Part shown: positions 10,090-22,289 of the stretch, piece by piece
How positions within the stretch are numbered: the stretch's first letter is position 1
How the letters are laid out: the number at the start of each line of letters is the position of its first letter
Assembly: GCA_015501595.1 (NCBI GenBank)
Contig: JADNRX010000020.1
Coordinates: 62,001-126,000 of the forward strand
Direction of reading: 5' to 3'
Length of the DNA: 64,000 nucleotides
Source: Hymenopellis radicata
Lineage: Eukaryota > Basidiomycota > Agaricomycetes > Agaricales > Physalacriaceae
The notes under the pieces: model-generated
What the model saw: only the letters and a program-made list of their open reading frames with translations
The model's database searches: none
Told to the model about the DNA's origin: nothing
Translations under genes and position numbers: made by a program

Positions 10090-11736
10090 TCAATCACCCA
10101 CCTCACGAAACTTGTCCGCGTCCCAATGCCGCTCGACAAAGTCGATATTCTCCCTGGGGAGCCACCACTCGAGAAAGAGGAAGAACACGCAGTCCACAAC
10201 CAAGATGATCGTATAGATGGGCCAAAAAACGGCCCGAGCGCCATCGTCCGGCGCATGCGCTCCCCAGCTCGAGCTGCGGGGAGCGCATCACATCATCATA
10301 CACCACCTCCGTGCGCTCCGCGACCTCCGCCCAGTCGTACAGCGCCTTGACGCGCTCGTGCGCCCGCAGCGGGTCATGCGTCCCTCCCGAACGATCGAGA
10401 TAGCTTCTGCGATGGCGCAGAATACGCCTGCCAAGAAAGTCTAAATAGCGCAGTCAGAAAAGAAAAGAGCACACACCATCGGTGTCGGGTTCGGCAAAGT
10501 TTATCATGTCCGTGGGCAGGATCTCGGGGACGCCGCCCACGCGCGTGGAGACGACGTATAGACCGGCGCACGCGGCTTCGAGGATGGCGATGCCGAAGGA
10601 CTCGGTTAGGGACGTGTTCATGAATATGTGGCCGCGCATCAAGACGGAGCGCACGTCGGCGTGCCGCACAGGCCCGAGGAGCTCGATCCGATCCTGGAGT
10701 CGATGCTTTTCGCGCATCTGAAGTAGGTCGATGAGTTTAGGGCCGTCGCCACCTGTGAATTGTCAAGTCTTCGTCGTCCAAGTTGAGAAGAATGAATGAA
10801 CTTGCCAACAACAAATCGGACGTTGGGGAATGCGTCGCAAATCAGCGGCGCGGTGGCCACAAGCAGGTCGATGCCTTTTCGATACGCGAGTCGCGATATG
10901 ACAACGATGGTTACTGTATCCATACAATGAGTCGGCTTCAAGTATGAGCTGTCGCGAACACCCACTGATATCCGTCGGCTTTGGCGGCCCGGCTGGAAAT
11001 TCGCAGACACCAGCGCATGCGGGATGACATACACATTGTCCGCACAACCATAGTCCTCCCGTCCTCCGACTCATCAAACAGCTCCCCGCGGAGGACCGTA
11101 TTCTCGCGTCTACACAACCATCAGTCACCACCGCTCCTAAAAAAACAAAATGCATACGCACCCGGTATGCGACACACAAATCACCGCATCCACATTCCGC
11201 ATCGTCCCCGCCATGAGCTTATTCGTCAAAATGCTCGCCGCATCCGCGAACCCGAACAGACTGTGGTCCGTGAACACCGTCCGGACACCCAACAAGTGCG
11301 CGTGCAGGAGCCCCTCGTGGCCCAGCGCGGACAGGCTCGCGTGCGAGTGCACCAGGCGCACGCGCTCCCGCAGCACAATCGTGCGAAAGTACGGCAGGAA
11401 CGAGAGAAAGTCGGGCAGCGTCGCGGACGACGCGATCGGGACGAACGGCAGATAGTACACTTTGAGCGACGGGAGGAGCCACCGGATGCCGACGCGGTCG
11501 GGCGGGTGACTGTGCGTTATCACTATGACCTAGACAATCTTAACTCGATGGAACTATGAGAAATAACATGCCTTGTGTCCGCGTTGTATGAGATTGGCAG
11601 CGAGCATGTAGATGTGGTTTTCCACCCCTCCAACGGCGGGATGGAAAAAGTCTGTTATCATCCTTTTGAGAACATGAATATCAAGCCAGTAGCGCTTGTC
11701 GGAAGACTTGACGAACGCTATTGAGATAGGTTGCAT
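10090..11736 (-). CDS. GPI3: GPI N-acetylglucosaminyltransferase catalytic subunit (PIG-A/Gpi3)
   Basis: PIG-A/Gpi3 is the GT4-family catalytic subunit of the ER complex that moves GlcNAc from UDP-GlcNAc to phosphatidylinositol, the first step of GPI-anchor synthesis. The model has seven exons: 11736-11717, 11662-11572, 11529 down to a 3' end near 11156, a middle exon from about 11109 to 10962, 10913-10806, 10752-10477 and 10427-10090. Diagnostic motifs are [69 protein letters not shown], the GT4 signature [29 protein letters not shown] and a C-terminal membrane helix before EWWLP. Two introns are GC-AG (donors GCATGT at 11571 and GCAAGT at 10805). Four points (near 11059, 10379, 10263 and 10220) each need one extra G/C for the frame to hold. 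Because the protein is otherwise fully conserved, I read these as sequence errors. Confidence 0.9.
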
Positions 11737-11884
11737 TATAACATGGTGGTAAGAGGCAAGCCAGATCACATGCTCTGATTGCACATTATACTCGCAGAAG
11801 TAATACAGCAATCGCAAAAGGATACAACTAATGTTAAAAACACATAAAATACAGCAGTACACATGTCATGTCGCAGTAGAGTAA

Positions 11885-14800
11885 TCACTCCTCCTCATCC
11901 TCCTCCTCCACCTCCCTTACAAAAGTCCTCACAACATCCTGCAGCTCTCTCAACAATCCATCCCTATCCCACTCCGCCCTCTTCCGCCACACCGCGCCCA
12001 AGCACATTGCGCGCAGCTGCTCAAGCTGCTCAACATTCAACGAAAAAGTGCTTGTCCGCAATCTGTCTCGAAGCTCCGTCAATAGATCTTCATCTATGTG
12101 AAAATCGGGTAACGGCGTAGGCGTGCGTGGCGGTGGAAGAGGCGACGGCGCACGAGGTTCAGGCTCTGGCTCATCGACGACCATCGCAGAAGATTCAGCC
12201 TGCGGTTCAGCAAGTTCCATTATAGGATCTTCTGGTTTTCGACGCGGCGATGGAGTACGCGGTAAGGAACAGGCTGCGGTCAGCGCCATTATAGGACTGG
12301 TGACGCGGATGGAGTACGGGCTGCTGTGGCCAAATACACGGTCCGGTATTGAAAGGGTACGTCGCAAATGAACAAACTGTTGAGGAGGTTGCTGTGGCCA
12401 CTGATCGCCACCCATAGTATTCGGATAATCCTCCCGACGATACCACTGGTCATCTATAGTGTTGGAATAATCCCGAGGCCGAGCCACATCACCAGGATAT
12501 GGCTGCTCATGATTACGCTGAGGCTGAGGCTGCGGAAACTGCGACCACGGCTGCTTCAGAGGCGGCGACCACATATCCAACGGGCGAGAATTTCCCATCA
12601 GAAGACGGACCCGCAATTAAACAACGTAGACTGCTGAGACGACGGCTGAGGGTGTCGACTCTGCGAATTGCAAGGAGTCGGCGAATACACATTGAGCGAC
12701 GGATTAGGCGACGTCGGATTGAGAAGAGAATTCACATTCGAAGGATGCGGTGTCCCTCCGTATCCATTTGACACGGAACCGGACGGAACTTGAAGCCGAG
12801 GAGGAGGATGTGACGGTGGTATGCCGGAAGCGCCCAGCGTGTCCAGAGGATCATCATCGGAAGCGTCCGCGTCGACTTCGCCAAGCATCCTAGCGCGCTT
12901 CGCATCCCAACTAGCGGTGTCCAAGCCATCCAACTGCACGTCCGAACGCTTGCGTTTCACTCCGTGAATAGGATTAGAGACGCGTCTCGCAAACATCTCG
13001 GGCTCTTTGGCTTTGCCCTTGCCTTGGTCGTCATCCTTATCCTCCTTCTTTTCGTCCTCCCTCCTCTTCATCTCTCTCATCGCCATCTTCTCACATTCCA
13101 TCCTAAACTGCGGCTCAAATTCCTGAAGGCTGACTTGCGCCGCGGTAAACATAGCCTGAGCTCTCCGCAATCGCTCTCGATCCTCTTCCCCGTACACTCG
13201 GCATTATGGACTATCTTCCGCAGGTCGTTAAGGAAGTGCTGAGGAACTAGATAACGATCTTTGTAGAGCTCAGCATGCATACGCTCGAGATCCATATCGT
13301 AGAGCTGAGGTATGGGAGGAGTCGCAGGGATGACGGCCGGAGGAGTCGCATGCCCATTGGTGACTGGTTCCTGGACCTCAATATGAACGTCTCCATCTTC
13401 TGCAGTGGCCTGAATGGTCTGAACGACTGGTGCTTCATCCAGAGCATATTCGTCCTATTCAAACATAAGCATAGCTCCCGACCTCGAACGAGAATACACA
13501 TACAGCAGCCTTCTTCGTAAACCTCTTATACTTCTTCTTCAGTTCCGTCAAAATCGGGCCCAGGCGATACTTCAACAGTATCATAATCCTCTCATCATTC
13601 TGCTTCAGCGCGCCAATTCCGCAGGTGTCGGCTGTCTTGGCTCTAGAGGTGGCGCAATAGGAAGAACCTCTAGGACCCTCTTCCTGCGCTTGACGCCGTC
13701 CAAAAATTGATTCGGAGGCCGTTTTATATCTTGGATCAACGCTTCGAAAAACTTCGCGCGCAGCTCACCGGTGGGAGCGCATAACTCTACACGGTTGTCC
13801 TTGGAGGCTCCGAACCACGCTCGGACATCGGGTGGAAGGTCTTTGAATTGGCCATCGATTATTGCCAGGAGAAGAATGGGATCCGTAGGCGCCAAGGTAT
13901 CGAGCATGGCTTTGACCATAGAGCGAGCAGTCTCCGACACGGTCGCACACCACGCTATGAGTGAGGGTATGAACACAATCGAAGGCTGAAGTCTCTTTGC
14001 TTCCACGAATAGCTGGACAACCGCTGCTTCTACAGTCTGGAGTAAACGTCAGTGATAGACAATTGAGATCGATAATATACGCACTCTCGTCGAATCGCCA
14101 AGCAGTGTACCGAGTTCTAAGCTTTGCACATGATAACCTTCTAAATGATGTAGTAGGGCTGCTCCAATGTATGCTTGCCCCATCCCGGGTGCTCCGTGCA
14201 GAAGTATCCGGGACGATGGACGCGCATGGTTTCCATAGCTGACGTATGGTCAGCTTCGGTCAATCCAACATAGAAGAACATACATTGCATGAGCAATTCG
14301 CGATCTAGAGCGACAGCTTCATCGTCTTCATCCTCAAACTCGGCCTCCTCGAGAGCAGTAAGCCTCTTCTCGGTAGGAAGGACGCGTTGTAGCACAACTT
14401 TTGCTTTATCTAGCACGTCGGACAGCAAAGGCTCAAATTGGGGAGGAAGAGGGCTCGCAACCGAAGCAGATGACCTGGCCGAGGATGGAACAAGCTCTGA
14501 GAGGAGAGGGTCACAAGATGAAGATGTCAGAACAAATCAGAACGCACTCTTGATGGAAATCATAAAGTCCCTTAAACCCACAGAAATTGAATCGGGCTTT
14601 AAGAGAAGTCTGTCATTCGACTTGTAGATCTGAGGGTATTTGCGTTGCACTGCATTCAGAGCAGCTTCTGTACACAGCGCCTACAAGACGAATTAGTGAG
14701 AATATCAATAAGCATACGACAACTTACTCTGAGATCGGCACCGCCATAACCCTTGGTCATTTTAGCCAAACCCTTGATTTTACTCTCGCCTTCGTCACCA

Positions 14801-16438
14801 GACCAGCCTTGCCAGCTCGTCGTCATGATAGACAGAATCTTTTCCCTCGCCTCCAACTTGGGCAAGGGAAAGTAAAACTCCCGGTCAAAACGACCAGGTC
14901 GGCGCAACGCAGGATCAACAGCATCTGGTCTGTTCGTCGCTCCAATAACGACAACTTGGCCTCGCCCATCCATACCGTCCATTAGAGCGAGTAGAGTAGA
15001 AACGATGGAAGCATGTATCTGATCTTGCTTTGAGGATCGCACTGGCGCTAAGCCGTCGATCTCGTCGAAAAATATGATTGAGGGCTGAGAGTTGCGAGCT
15101 TCCTCAAATAAAAGTCGCAGTTGGCGTTCAGCTTCTCCGACCCATTTCGAAAGAGCGTCAGCGCCTTTTCGCATGAAGAAGGCTAAGCTGAATGTTAGAA
15201 AGACGCTTTTAGGAGAAAAAGACTGTCACGAACAGATTTGTTTGCCATTAGAACGACAGCTGGCCGCCAGCGCGCGAGCCAACAGAGTCTTTCCGGTGCC
15301 CGGTGGTCCATGGAAAAGGACACCTCGAGGAGGAGTCACGTTAAATTGTTGAAAGACTTCGGGATAAAGGAGTGGAAGTAGAGTCATTTCCTTCAAAGAA
15401 TGTATATCTATGAACATTGAGATTACCATTGGAGTCTCAAAAACACAAGACCTACGTTCGTCGAGACCACCCACTTGGTCGAAAGTAACGTTGACGTTGA
15501 CACCAAGAGGGTCAGCATCGGCAAGACCTGGAGCAGGCGTCAGCGGGTGAATGCTCGGCGGGTTCATACGCACTGGCATCGGTGACCTTGCCGAGGTTGG
15601 AAGGCGTAGCAGTGGCCCCAAAGTCAGGTTGTATCAGGTTTCCGCCAGCGACTCCCAAACCAAAAGGTTTCTTCGGTGTCCTGGTCGGGGCATCCGAATC
15701 AGAGTCGTCCCCAGCCAAACCCATCCATCGCCCCAACTCGGCGCCACCCGCACTCCAACCAGGACCCTTCTTGCGCTGATAAGGTCGTCTTGCACCTTTG
15801 GGTTTCGCAGGAGGTTTGAGAATATCCTCGAGCGGAGGCGGTATAGCGTAGTTGACGGGTGCTCGCTGTCGCAACCTGTAGCCCTTGCTCTCAGAGTCTT
15901 CTTCACCGTCCTCGTCATGCGAAGCGTCGGCGTTGATCCCTTCAATGTCGTCGGAGAAGTGAGAGTCATCCATAACGAATGAGCTGTCATTGGAGGCTTC
16001 TGAGCCTTCATAGTCTGTGTCTCTCCTAGAGGCGCGTTGCATGGCCCTTCGAGCGCGCGCCTTTGCCGGGTCTGGCTTCGGTTTCGGCTTGGGCAATGCT
16101 CGCCGCTTTCCGTTGGGCTCGTCGTCGACAATAAAGTCAGGAAGGTCCCTCTCCTCTCGCTTTGAGATCCCTTTCCGCGCAGACCGCCTAAGCTGGCTCG
16201 TGCTGCGACCATGCCTTCCATGCCCGTCGTCATCGTCGTCAAACATATCCGCCGCACCATAGTCGTCGGGATCGCTTTCAACGTATGACTTGTGCCGGAC
16301 GTTGCGACCGCGTCTCGTGGTAATCATGACTGGGGCGTCATCGTCGTCGTCGTCGTCGTCGTACTGGCCATTGGAGTGGCCTTGCTGAGAGCCAGAGCCG
16401 CTATTGTGGACTCGGGACCCGCTACGGAGAAGCACCAT
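11885..16438 (-). CDS. YTA7: bromodomain AAA-ATPase, Yta7/Abo1/ATAD2 family
   Basis: This family remodels nucleosomes or histone H3-H4 at chromatin. Exons run 16438-15574, 15527-15456, 15407-15234, 15182-14728, 14680-14548, 14496-14284, 14238-14085, 14036-13504 and 13454-11885, with introns of 45-51 nt. The N-terminus is acidic (an eight-Asp run, SESKGYRLRQRAPVNY). AAA1 is intact: Walker A GPPGTGKT, Walker B IIFFDEIDGLAP, and GATNRPDAVDPALRRPGRFD. AAA2 is degenerate, with GAPGMGQAY in place of a P-loop, as expected for the inactive second ring. A bromodomain follows (LERMHAELYKDRYL, FLNDLRKIVHNA, YGEEDRERLRRAQAMF), then a Ser/Pro-rich linker and a C-terminal EQLEQLRAMCLG domain. Four one-base losses (near 14210, 13610, 13199 and 12600) interrupt an otherwise conserved reading. 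The start at 16438 gives MVLLRSGSRV; an in-frame ATG lies 9 bases upstream. Confidence 0.9.
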
Positions 16439-17160
16439 TAAGTGCAAGAACTTTCAAAAGGTAGAGATGCCCTGCCTTATGTAAGCTGCCACTTTAGCGG
16501 GGGCGGGTAATCCCGAACCTTATTCCAACAATCCTTCTCCCACTCGATGCAATTTCTCTCCTTTCCCTTGCAGCCCATTTTCCACCCGATAACGGTCGTG
16601 TTTTGTAATGTCGCCAATCGTCAGTCTACCGCCATTTTGAAGACTTTCGCTCGAAAATGTCAAGGGAATAGCTGGACATGCAGTAGAGGTGATGTCTTGC
16701 CATTCTACATGGGAGTTCGGAAGCAAGAAAGCGATTTCGTTGGCTTTCTGCGACTCGTAAACCCGTACGTGACATAGTCACATGTGACGGGCGCACAGAC
16801 CATGGCGGGTGTGTCATCCAAGGCGGCGATATCCTGCGATATCAGATGTTCAACGTGATTGGAGTGAAACTACGCGTCGAGAGAGGATCGTCGACGCAGT
16901 TATTGCTGCATCCTCGGTGTTGCAAAGACGGCAACCATTCCATTGACCCTACGCACAACGAGTACCGCATTTGTGTAGACATCGCTTGTATGTGACTGCT
17001 CGTACGTATACATATATAAGGTTTTGTGGTTCGTTGGATTCCCTCCCTTGTCACTGATCTCAGTGAATGAGCGGGACCATAGGCGGGAAAATGATGTCAT
17101 CCCGACGCAATCAATGATTAAAGATCTCGGGGATTCTTAACTTCGAAAGCACGCATTCAT
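16439..17160. promoter_or_regulatory. upstream region of YTA7 and tRNA-Val
   Basis: About 720 bp between the start of the AAA-ATPase gene and the tRNA gene. Open frames here are short and without protein-like features. A near-palindrome (GTACGTGACATAGTCACATGTGAC, in part) occurs around 16765-16788 and could bind a dimeric factor, though this is only suggestive. Confidence 0.35.
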
Positions 17161-17234
17161 GGGTCGATGGCGTAGTTGGTTATCCCATCTGTCTAACACA
17201 CAGAAGGTCCTCAGTTCGAGCCTGGGTCGACTCA
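17161..17234 (+). tRNA. tRNA-Val (anticodon AAC)
   Basis: The 74-nt cloverleaf has acceptor stem GGGTCGA paired with TCGACTC (one G-T pair) plus discriminator A. The anticodon arm is TCTGT-CTAACAC-ACAGA, giving anticodon AAC, and the T arm is CTCAG-TTCGAGC-CTGGG. The D arm starts GCGTAGTTGG; its stem has one mismatch. The internal A box lies at about 17168-17179 and the B box AGTTCGAGCC near 17213. A short T run at about 17259 can serve as the Pol III terminator. There is no intron and CCA is not encoded, as expected for a nuclear gene. Confidence 0.85.
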
Positions 17235-17582
17235 ATCATCGGTATTGTCGTATTTACTTTTGTGTGGCGCCACACTAGTGACTAGACTTTCAATTTTCAT
17301 ATTTACTTTTGCACCGCGCTAAACTAAACTGAGTGAACACTGAAAACCATAGATCTACTCCACAGCATTAACAGCGGCAGGACAGCTCCTTATTCCCTTT
17401 TCGAACTGGCGCCATTAGCGTTGCCGCTGCGATCAAGGGGAAAGTAAGCTGTGTGGTAAGATACGAGTCCGACTCTCTGACATGTACACCACAGTTTATG
17501 AAAGTGTGAGGAGGGCTCAGAAAGAACAAAGTTGACCAACGACATGATGCGTAAAGAAAGCGGACAAGAAAGCTGGACAAAT

Positions 17583-18707
17583 TTACAAAGCTTTACAATA
17601 TGCTTTGTGGTTCTTCCAATCCTGGAGGAAAACGTCAAACCAAACCACGAGATATCGGATCGCCTTACCTGCTTTTGATGTGCAGCGCCACAGTACTTGA
17701 CCTTCTTACATCTACCACACTGCAACGGCGCGTCTTTTCCACATGCCTGGCACGCATTGGGTCGGGGCTGAGGGACACCGCCCCCCTTCTGCCGCCACGA
17801 CGCCGTCAAATCCGAACTGGGAGCGTACATCGGGGGCTGATTCCCAATCCGCACTCCGCTGTGCATCTCACCCCCAGCCTGTTTAATCGCATCCGTGTAC
17901 ACCGCCATCGATCCTGCATCGTTCTGTGAGCCCCCACCGACACTAAGAGCGAATCTTCCTGGGCCAGTAATAACCGATGGGATGAAGCCATGCGGGAGTC
18001 CTAGCATGGCGAGGTGTGCTTTGGTCGTGTCAGCCTCATTGTTCACGTCGCCAGAGTATCCAAAGAGGCCTTTTCCGACACGCGCAAATGCGATGGCAGT
18101 TTCCTTCACGTCGACGGGGCAGAAATCTTGAGGAAAGACCTGAGACTCGACGTGAGACGTGGTCGAGGGAGTGTACAGGGCGTGTGCTGGCGCGACGTCA
18201 CGCAGGGACAATGATTTCGCGCTGTACTTGTCGCATAGGTCTACGCGGCTGATCGTATTCGAATCCATGGCTTCGTTGCGGTGAAAAGTCGTCCGGAAGT
18301 ACGAGCCCGCTTTCCATGGGAGGTCCCACTGTTTGAAGAACGCCTCCATTTCTGGTGGCATGACGTGATTCGCAAAGTCCCAGCCAACGACGACCGTTCC
18401 TCCGTTCCGCGTGTACTGTACGAGGGCCTTGGTGTGCATGGTGAGTCCCGGGTGGGCGAGACCCGCGTCTTGAATGAATACGGCGCGAGGAGGAGGAGTT
18501 GTGGTGAGGTTGCTCATGAGACTGTCAACGGTCCCGACGATGACAGTCGGCTGATACGCTCTCTTCAGTCCGGCGATGAGTTCTTTGGGAGACGCGTTTT
18601 GATACTCTGGCTTGCCCTGGAGCAGGGTCACGAGGAGAACGGGCGGCTGGAAAAGAGGTTAGAGTCATTTTGTGCAGAGAAGCAAGACAGACCTTGGACG
18701 ATGACAT
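17583..18707 (-). CDS. MYND-type zinc-finger protein, paralogue 2
   Basis: Three exons: 18707-18693 (MSSSK), 18646-17669 and 17621-17583, introns 46 nt each; 343 residues. Exon sizes and phases mirror the gene at 6230-7375. The N-terminal domain contains RAVFIQDAGL, GGTVVVGWDFANHV, DLPWKAGSYFRTTFHR and GKGLFGYSGDVNNEADTTKA. The MYND finger at residues 290-335 reads CQACG, CGRCKKVKYC, GAAHQKQ and DWKNHKAYC, with all expected Cys/His positions. The function of the N-terminal domain is unknown; a protein-interaction role is inferred from the finger. Confidence 0.85.
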
Positions 18708-18954
18708 GGTGGTAGTTGCTAGAGACGTGCGCCGACTCGGGATGCCGAACAGGCATTGATCGACAAGGGTCCCTATCTCGCGTCGCTCGATTCAAACTTC
18801 ACTTATTCATTGGAAAGTACTGTACGACAGAAATAAAAGTACATTAGTAGAAACCCAGACTAGCTCTCAGACTTGTCGCGAATGTCAAAAGTTCTTGAAC
18901 AGCTGAACTGCTTCCGTTTCCGAGGCGTATTCTTCGAAAAGGGAATAAGGAGAA

Positions 18955-21075
18955 TCAGGCAGACATCTCGAGGAATGGCTCCAGCGCGAGATCAGCGTCG
19001 TAATTCTTTTCCTTCTCTTTATCTACCAACCGAGGGCCTGCCCACCAGAGTTTCTTCATCTTCGGTAGTGCCACTTTGAGACGTTTCACTACCTGAAGTT
19101 GCTCAGACGCGGCAGCATCGGTTTTGATCATGTACTCCAGCGCGCGGTGCAGGTACCCTGCAAACGTTAGGCTTGTTAAGACCACATTCGCTCATCCCGG
19201 CACGCACATGTATGAGACTGGTCGTCGGTTGCATATCCGTCAGCGGCTTTCAGGTAGAAATTTCCAGCTGTGCGAAGATGATTCTCGTGTTCGCTCGCAC
19301 TGGTGGCGTGGCTGAGCTGTTGAACGTGATAGTACCCCAAGGCTCTAGAACCGCAAGTCAAAGTTCCATAAAATTCTGGTTGATAGCTGACTTACGCATG
19401 TGCGTGGCCCCAACAGTTTTTATGATAAGCCCAGAGACTACCGATGCTCTCTTGGGATGTATCACCGGCATCGATATCCTTGATCAAATCGCGGGCTTCA
19501 CTGTTGAGCAGTGAGAGCATAGCCTGTCGATCCTCTGTACTCGTACTCGCATGCTGTAAAGTAATCAGACAATAAACTGCGGTCTAAGAGAGGAAGTACG
19601 GCGCGCACATCCATGATCGCATCGAGATACAGACGCCGGACACCGTTTATGAATGTCGTCTGGAATATTGCGCCACGGTCTTCCCGTGGAATGTCCTTCC
19701 ATATTGCAGCACCCCATCTGAGCACCGTTATCGCATTTCTAAACTTTTCGAGTTTCTGTGCGGGATGATCTGCTATCATTCCATCGACGAAGCCTTTCAT
19801 GATCCAATAACTGTACTGGATGTTATACGAGAGAAGAGTACAAAAGGGGGGACTCACCGAACATTCATAGTAATGGCCATGCGGACAGGACGCCAGCCTT
19901 CCTTTTGGACCCGTTCGGGTGCTTGGGCCATGATCTGGGATGGACTAACGTGCACCGGCCAAGGCTTACAGTGAAACTCTTCCACGGTCACTGAAAGAGT
20001 CTTAGGAGTCATCAAAGGAGCAATAAAACATGCTACGTACTCTGGTCCTCGAAGAGTTGCGGCCAGTTTGGGGAATCAAGATGAAACACCCTTTCATCAC
20101 TAATCAAAGAGTTGGTGAGATTCTGGAGAGCCTGTTATAGGGTGTGGTAGTAGCATTAGTTGGAGTTGATGGGCGTCGAGTTCGGAGCTTACTCCCATGG
20201 CGCCAAGGATTGCGACACCTTGATTGTTTCTGACCTTTGGGGACCTCATTATTTGCACACCAACGGAGAATTCCTGTTAGATTTTCGCGTTAGCGTTCAT
20301 CAAAGTGTCATGTAGACCTACGCGGTACGCATTACTCAATGTCCATGCCTTGGAACTCTCAGTGAGACACTGCTCATCTCAACAAAACGCAGCGTACCGA
20401 ACTATCTGCATAGTTATCGCGTACAAGGTCTGTGATCATCTCGCGCGCAACGATCCAAGGCGCCTTGTCCGTCATGGGGTTGAAGTATGTAACACTGGGA
20501 TTCGCTTCCGGAGTAAGAATGTGCGTTCTGTCAAACGTTTCCTGCGCGAGTTTCATCCCGTCTTCATACTGAGACTTCTGTTTCGCTTCAGCCGGCGACA
20601 GATTCTCCTTGGGAAGAGTTCCTAGAGCGGTTTTATAGGCATTTATGCTGTTAATATAACCTGCAAGCAGCTGAAGAGTCTGTGAGGGAGGAGAAATACC
20701 TTACCGGCTTGTAGCTCACGTAGTATGCATCTCCTACTTTTCCCCAAGCCTTCGAGTACGTCGGATCGAGCTGGGTTGCCTGTATGGAAATTTAGTCCCA
20801 AGATGTTGGTCAGATCAGAGCTGCATATACACACAGTAATAGCATCAGCTAAGGCTTCGGTATATCTTTTGGGCCAGAAACGTCAATGCGCACAACACTA
20901 GATCAAAGACGGCCTACTTTTTCAGTGAGCGCTGACACGCAGACCGATTGGCATAGAGGATCACGTTTTTCTCATCCAGCGCGATAGCTTTTGTGTATTT
21001 CGTGATAGCTGAATTGTACTCCTTCTTCAAAAATAAGGCATTGCCTTCAGTTTTCAATTTTTCGACAGCACTCAT
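18955..21075 (-). CDS. TPR-domain protein, paralogue A
   Basis: The start at 21075 gives MSAVEKLKTEGNALFLKK, an SGT/Hop-like first TPR helix, with further TPR helices spread over small exons (the second ends ..RSACQRSLKK and continues YTEALADAIT). After the TPRs come a linker, EGWRPVRMA-type and GWGAA-type central segments, the exon with YWIMKGFVDG and DIPREDRGAIF, then KNCWG, GYYHVQQL, DGYATDDQSHT and the C-terminal LPKMKKLWWAGP..DADLALEPFLEMSA before the stop at 18955. I recognise no named family beyond the TPRs, which usually bind peptide tails of chaperones or other proteins. It is nearly identical to paralogue B 4.7 kb away on the same strand, pointing to recent duplication of a segment containing one gene. 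Confidence 0.75.
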
Positions 21076-21102
21076 CGTGGAATGAAATTGAAGTGGTTCA
21101 CG

Positions 21103-21447
21103 TTATGTAATAGTCTCGTGATACGCCTTCGCGAATGTTGCGGGAGAGGGTAAGGGGTGGGGCCGCGAAGATCTGAATGGCGTGCTGGTCCTATAATACG
21201 CGAGGGCATCAAAGACGGTTGCGGGGGAGTTGAAGATGCAGGTGCGTGGAAGAGGGAAGAAGAGTTCATTGGAGGTGGCAGTGGGGATGAGAGGCGCGCG
21301 GAGGAAAAGGTGTTCAAGAGGGTGCGTTAAATGGGAAAGCGTGGCGGATCGCACTCCCGCTTGCGTAAAAGCAGCACCCTCGAAACCTACGCGAATCCTA
21401 TTGCCCAGACTCGCTATATGACGGCTGAGAGGAGGAAGACCGCCCAT
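21103..21447 (-). CDS. possible small protein upstream of TPR paralogue A
   Basis: An uninterrupted minus-strand frame of 114 codons from an ATG at 21447, containing LGNRIRVGFEGAAF and FFPLPRTCIFNSPATVF. Composition is protein-like but no signal peptide, domain or homologous neighbour copy is visible, and the opposite strand is also partly open. It could be real or a chance frame in the shared upstream region of the TPR gene. Confidence 0.2.
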   Translation of the reverse strand: MGGLPPLSRHIASLGNRIRVGFEGAAFTQAGVRSATLSHLTHPLEHLFLRAPLIPTATSNELFFPLPRTCIFNSPATVFDALAYYRTSTPFRSSRPHPLPSPATFAKAYHETIT

Positions 21448-21993
21448 CGGAAAGCATGCCTATATGACGTGAGAGAGGCACGTCTTTGGATGATGAATAT
21501 GCTCAAAGCAATCCATGGTCGCGCATCTATCATTGGTATACAAATCATCTTCTCTGGCATTCCCTATTGCTGGCCTCGTTGCGCGTCTCCTCTCATCGTT
21601 CTGTCTTCGCTTTCCGCTCAACATGACCTGCAAATTGCTTGCCGATGGCTGCACCTCGCAACCGGCGAAGTAATCGAACGTGAACATCAGAGACAGAATG
21701 GTGGTAAGACGAATGGAACGGGCATCTTTGGAGTTACGCGGACGCCAGCGTTTGAGGAAGAGAGCCAAAAAAATGTGACGTTTTGTCACGTCGCGTCTTA
21801 TTCTCTCTGAGCGCTCACAATCAATTGATGACTCTTGCGGCTTTCAGCTAGACTACTTCGGATGCAGTGCACTTCTCTCCAACGTCATCTCGCGCAAGTC
21901 TGGCGACTTCCTCTTGTTAATATTCCAGATGCTGGCTGATGCTACAAATGCCTATATTCTTCAACGACTGGCCATGCTACTATTGACTAAGGT

Positions 21994-22289
21994 CTAGTGC
22001 GGGATGCAGATCAAATTCCCGCATGCGTTGTACTGACAGGCTGTAAAGTCTCGCTTAGCTTCCGGTGCTGTCCACGGATAAAGGTAACTTACAGCCTTGG
22101 GAATGGGCAAATGCACACGAATGGCCCACGCCGTAGTGGTTGGAGCCGTTACAAGCATCAACTAATAAGTTCATGTGAGTTATCTTGCCAGATGCGAATA
22201 TGTATGCACACACCAGGATTATCTGCAACAGCGTTGACGCCGACTAGGAAGGCGGCGGCGATGGCGAGGATGGAGATTTTGAAGATCAT
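21994..22289 (-). CDS. small secreted five-cysteine protein 1
   Basis: Three exons: 22289-22214, 22161-22093 and 22040-21994, with two 52-nt introns in phase 1; 63 residues. The N-terminus MIFKISILAIAAAFLVGVNA is a signal peptide. The mature part of about 40 residues is VDACNGSNHYGVGHSC, then AFAHSQGSC, QYNAC and GNLICIPH, with five cysteines. The paralogue at 22860-23181 has the same exon sizes in coding exons 2 and 3 (69 and 47 nt), the same phases and all five cysteines. I do not recognise the family; the size, signal peptide and Cys pattern are typical of fungal effector-like or antimicrobial-like small secreted proteins, which is inference only. A TATAAAAGG box lies about 80 bp upstream. 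Confidence 0.75.

Noticed and set aside
10090..11736. PIG-A as a pseudogene because of four frame breaks
   Set aside because: All breaks are one-base losses in G/C runs, every catalytic and structural motif is preserved, and the neighbouring Yta7 gene shows the same kind of break.
12123..13242. Plus-strand Arg/Ser-rich frames opposite the Yta7 C-terminal region
   Set aside because: They are shadows of the minus-strand exon, which encodes the conserved bromodomain and C-terminal domain.
21331..21810. A 159-codon plus-strand open frame between TPR paralogue A and the peptide genes
   Set aside because: It overlaps two minus-strand frames of similar length. Its composition shows no domain, no signal peptide and no conservation with neighbouring duplicates.
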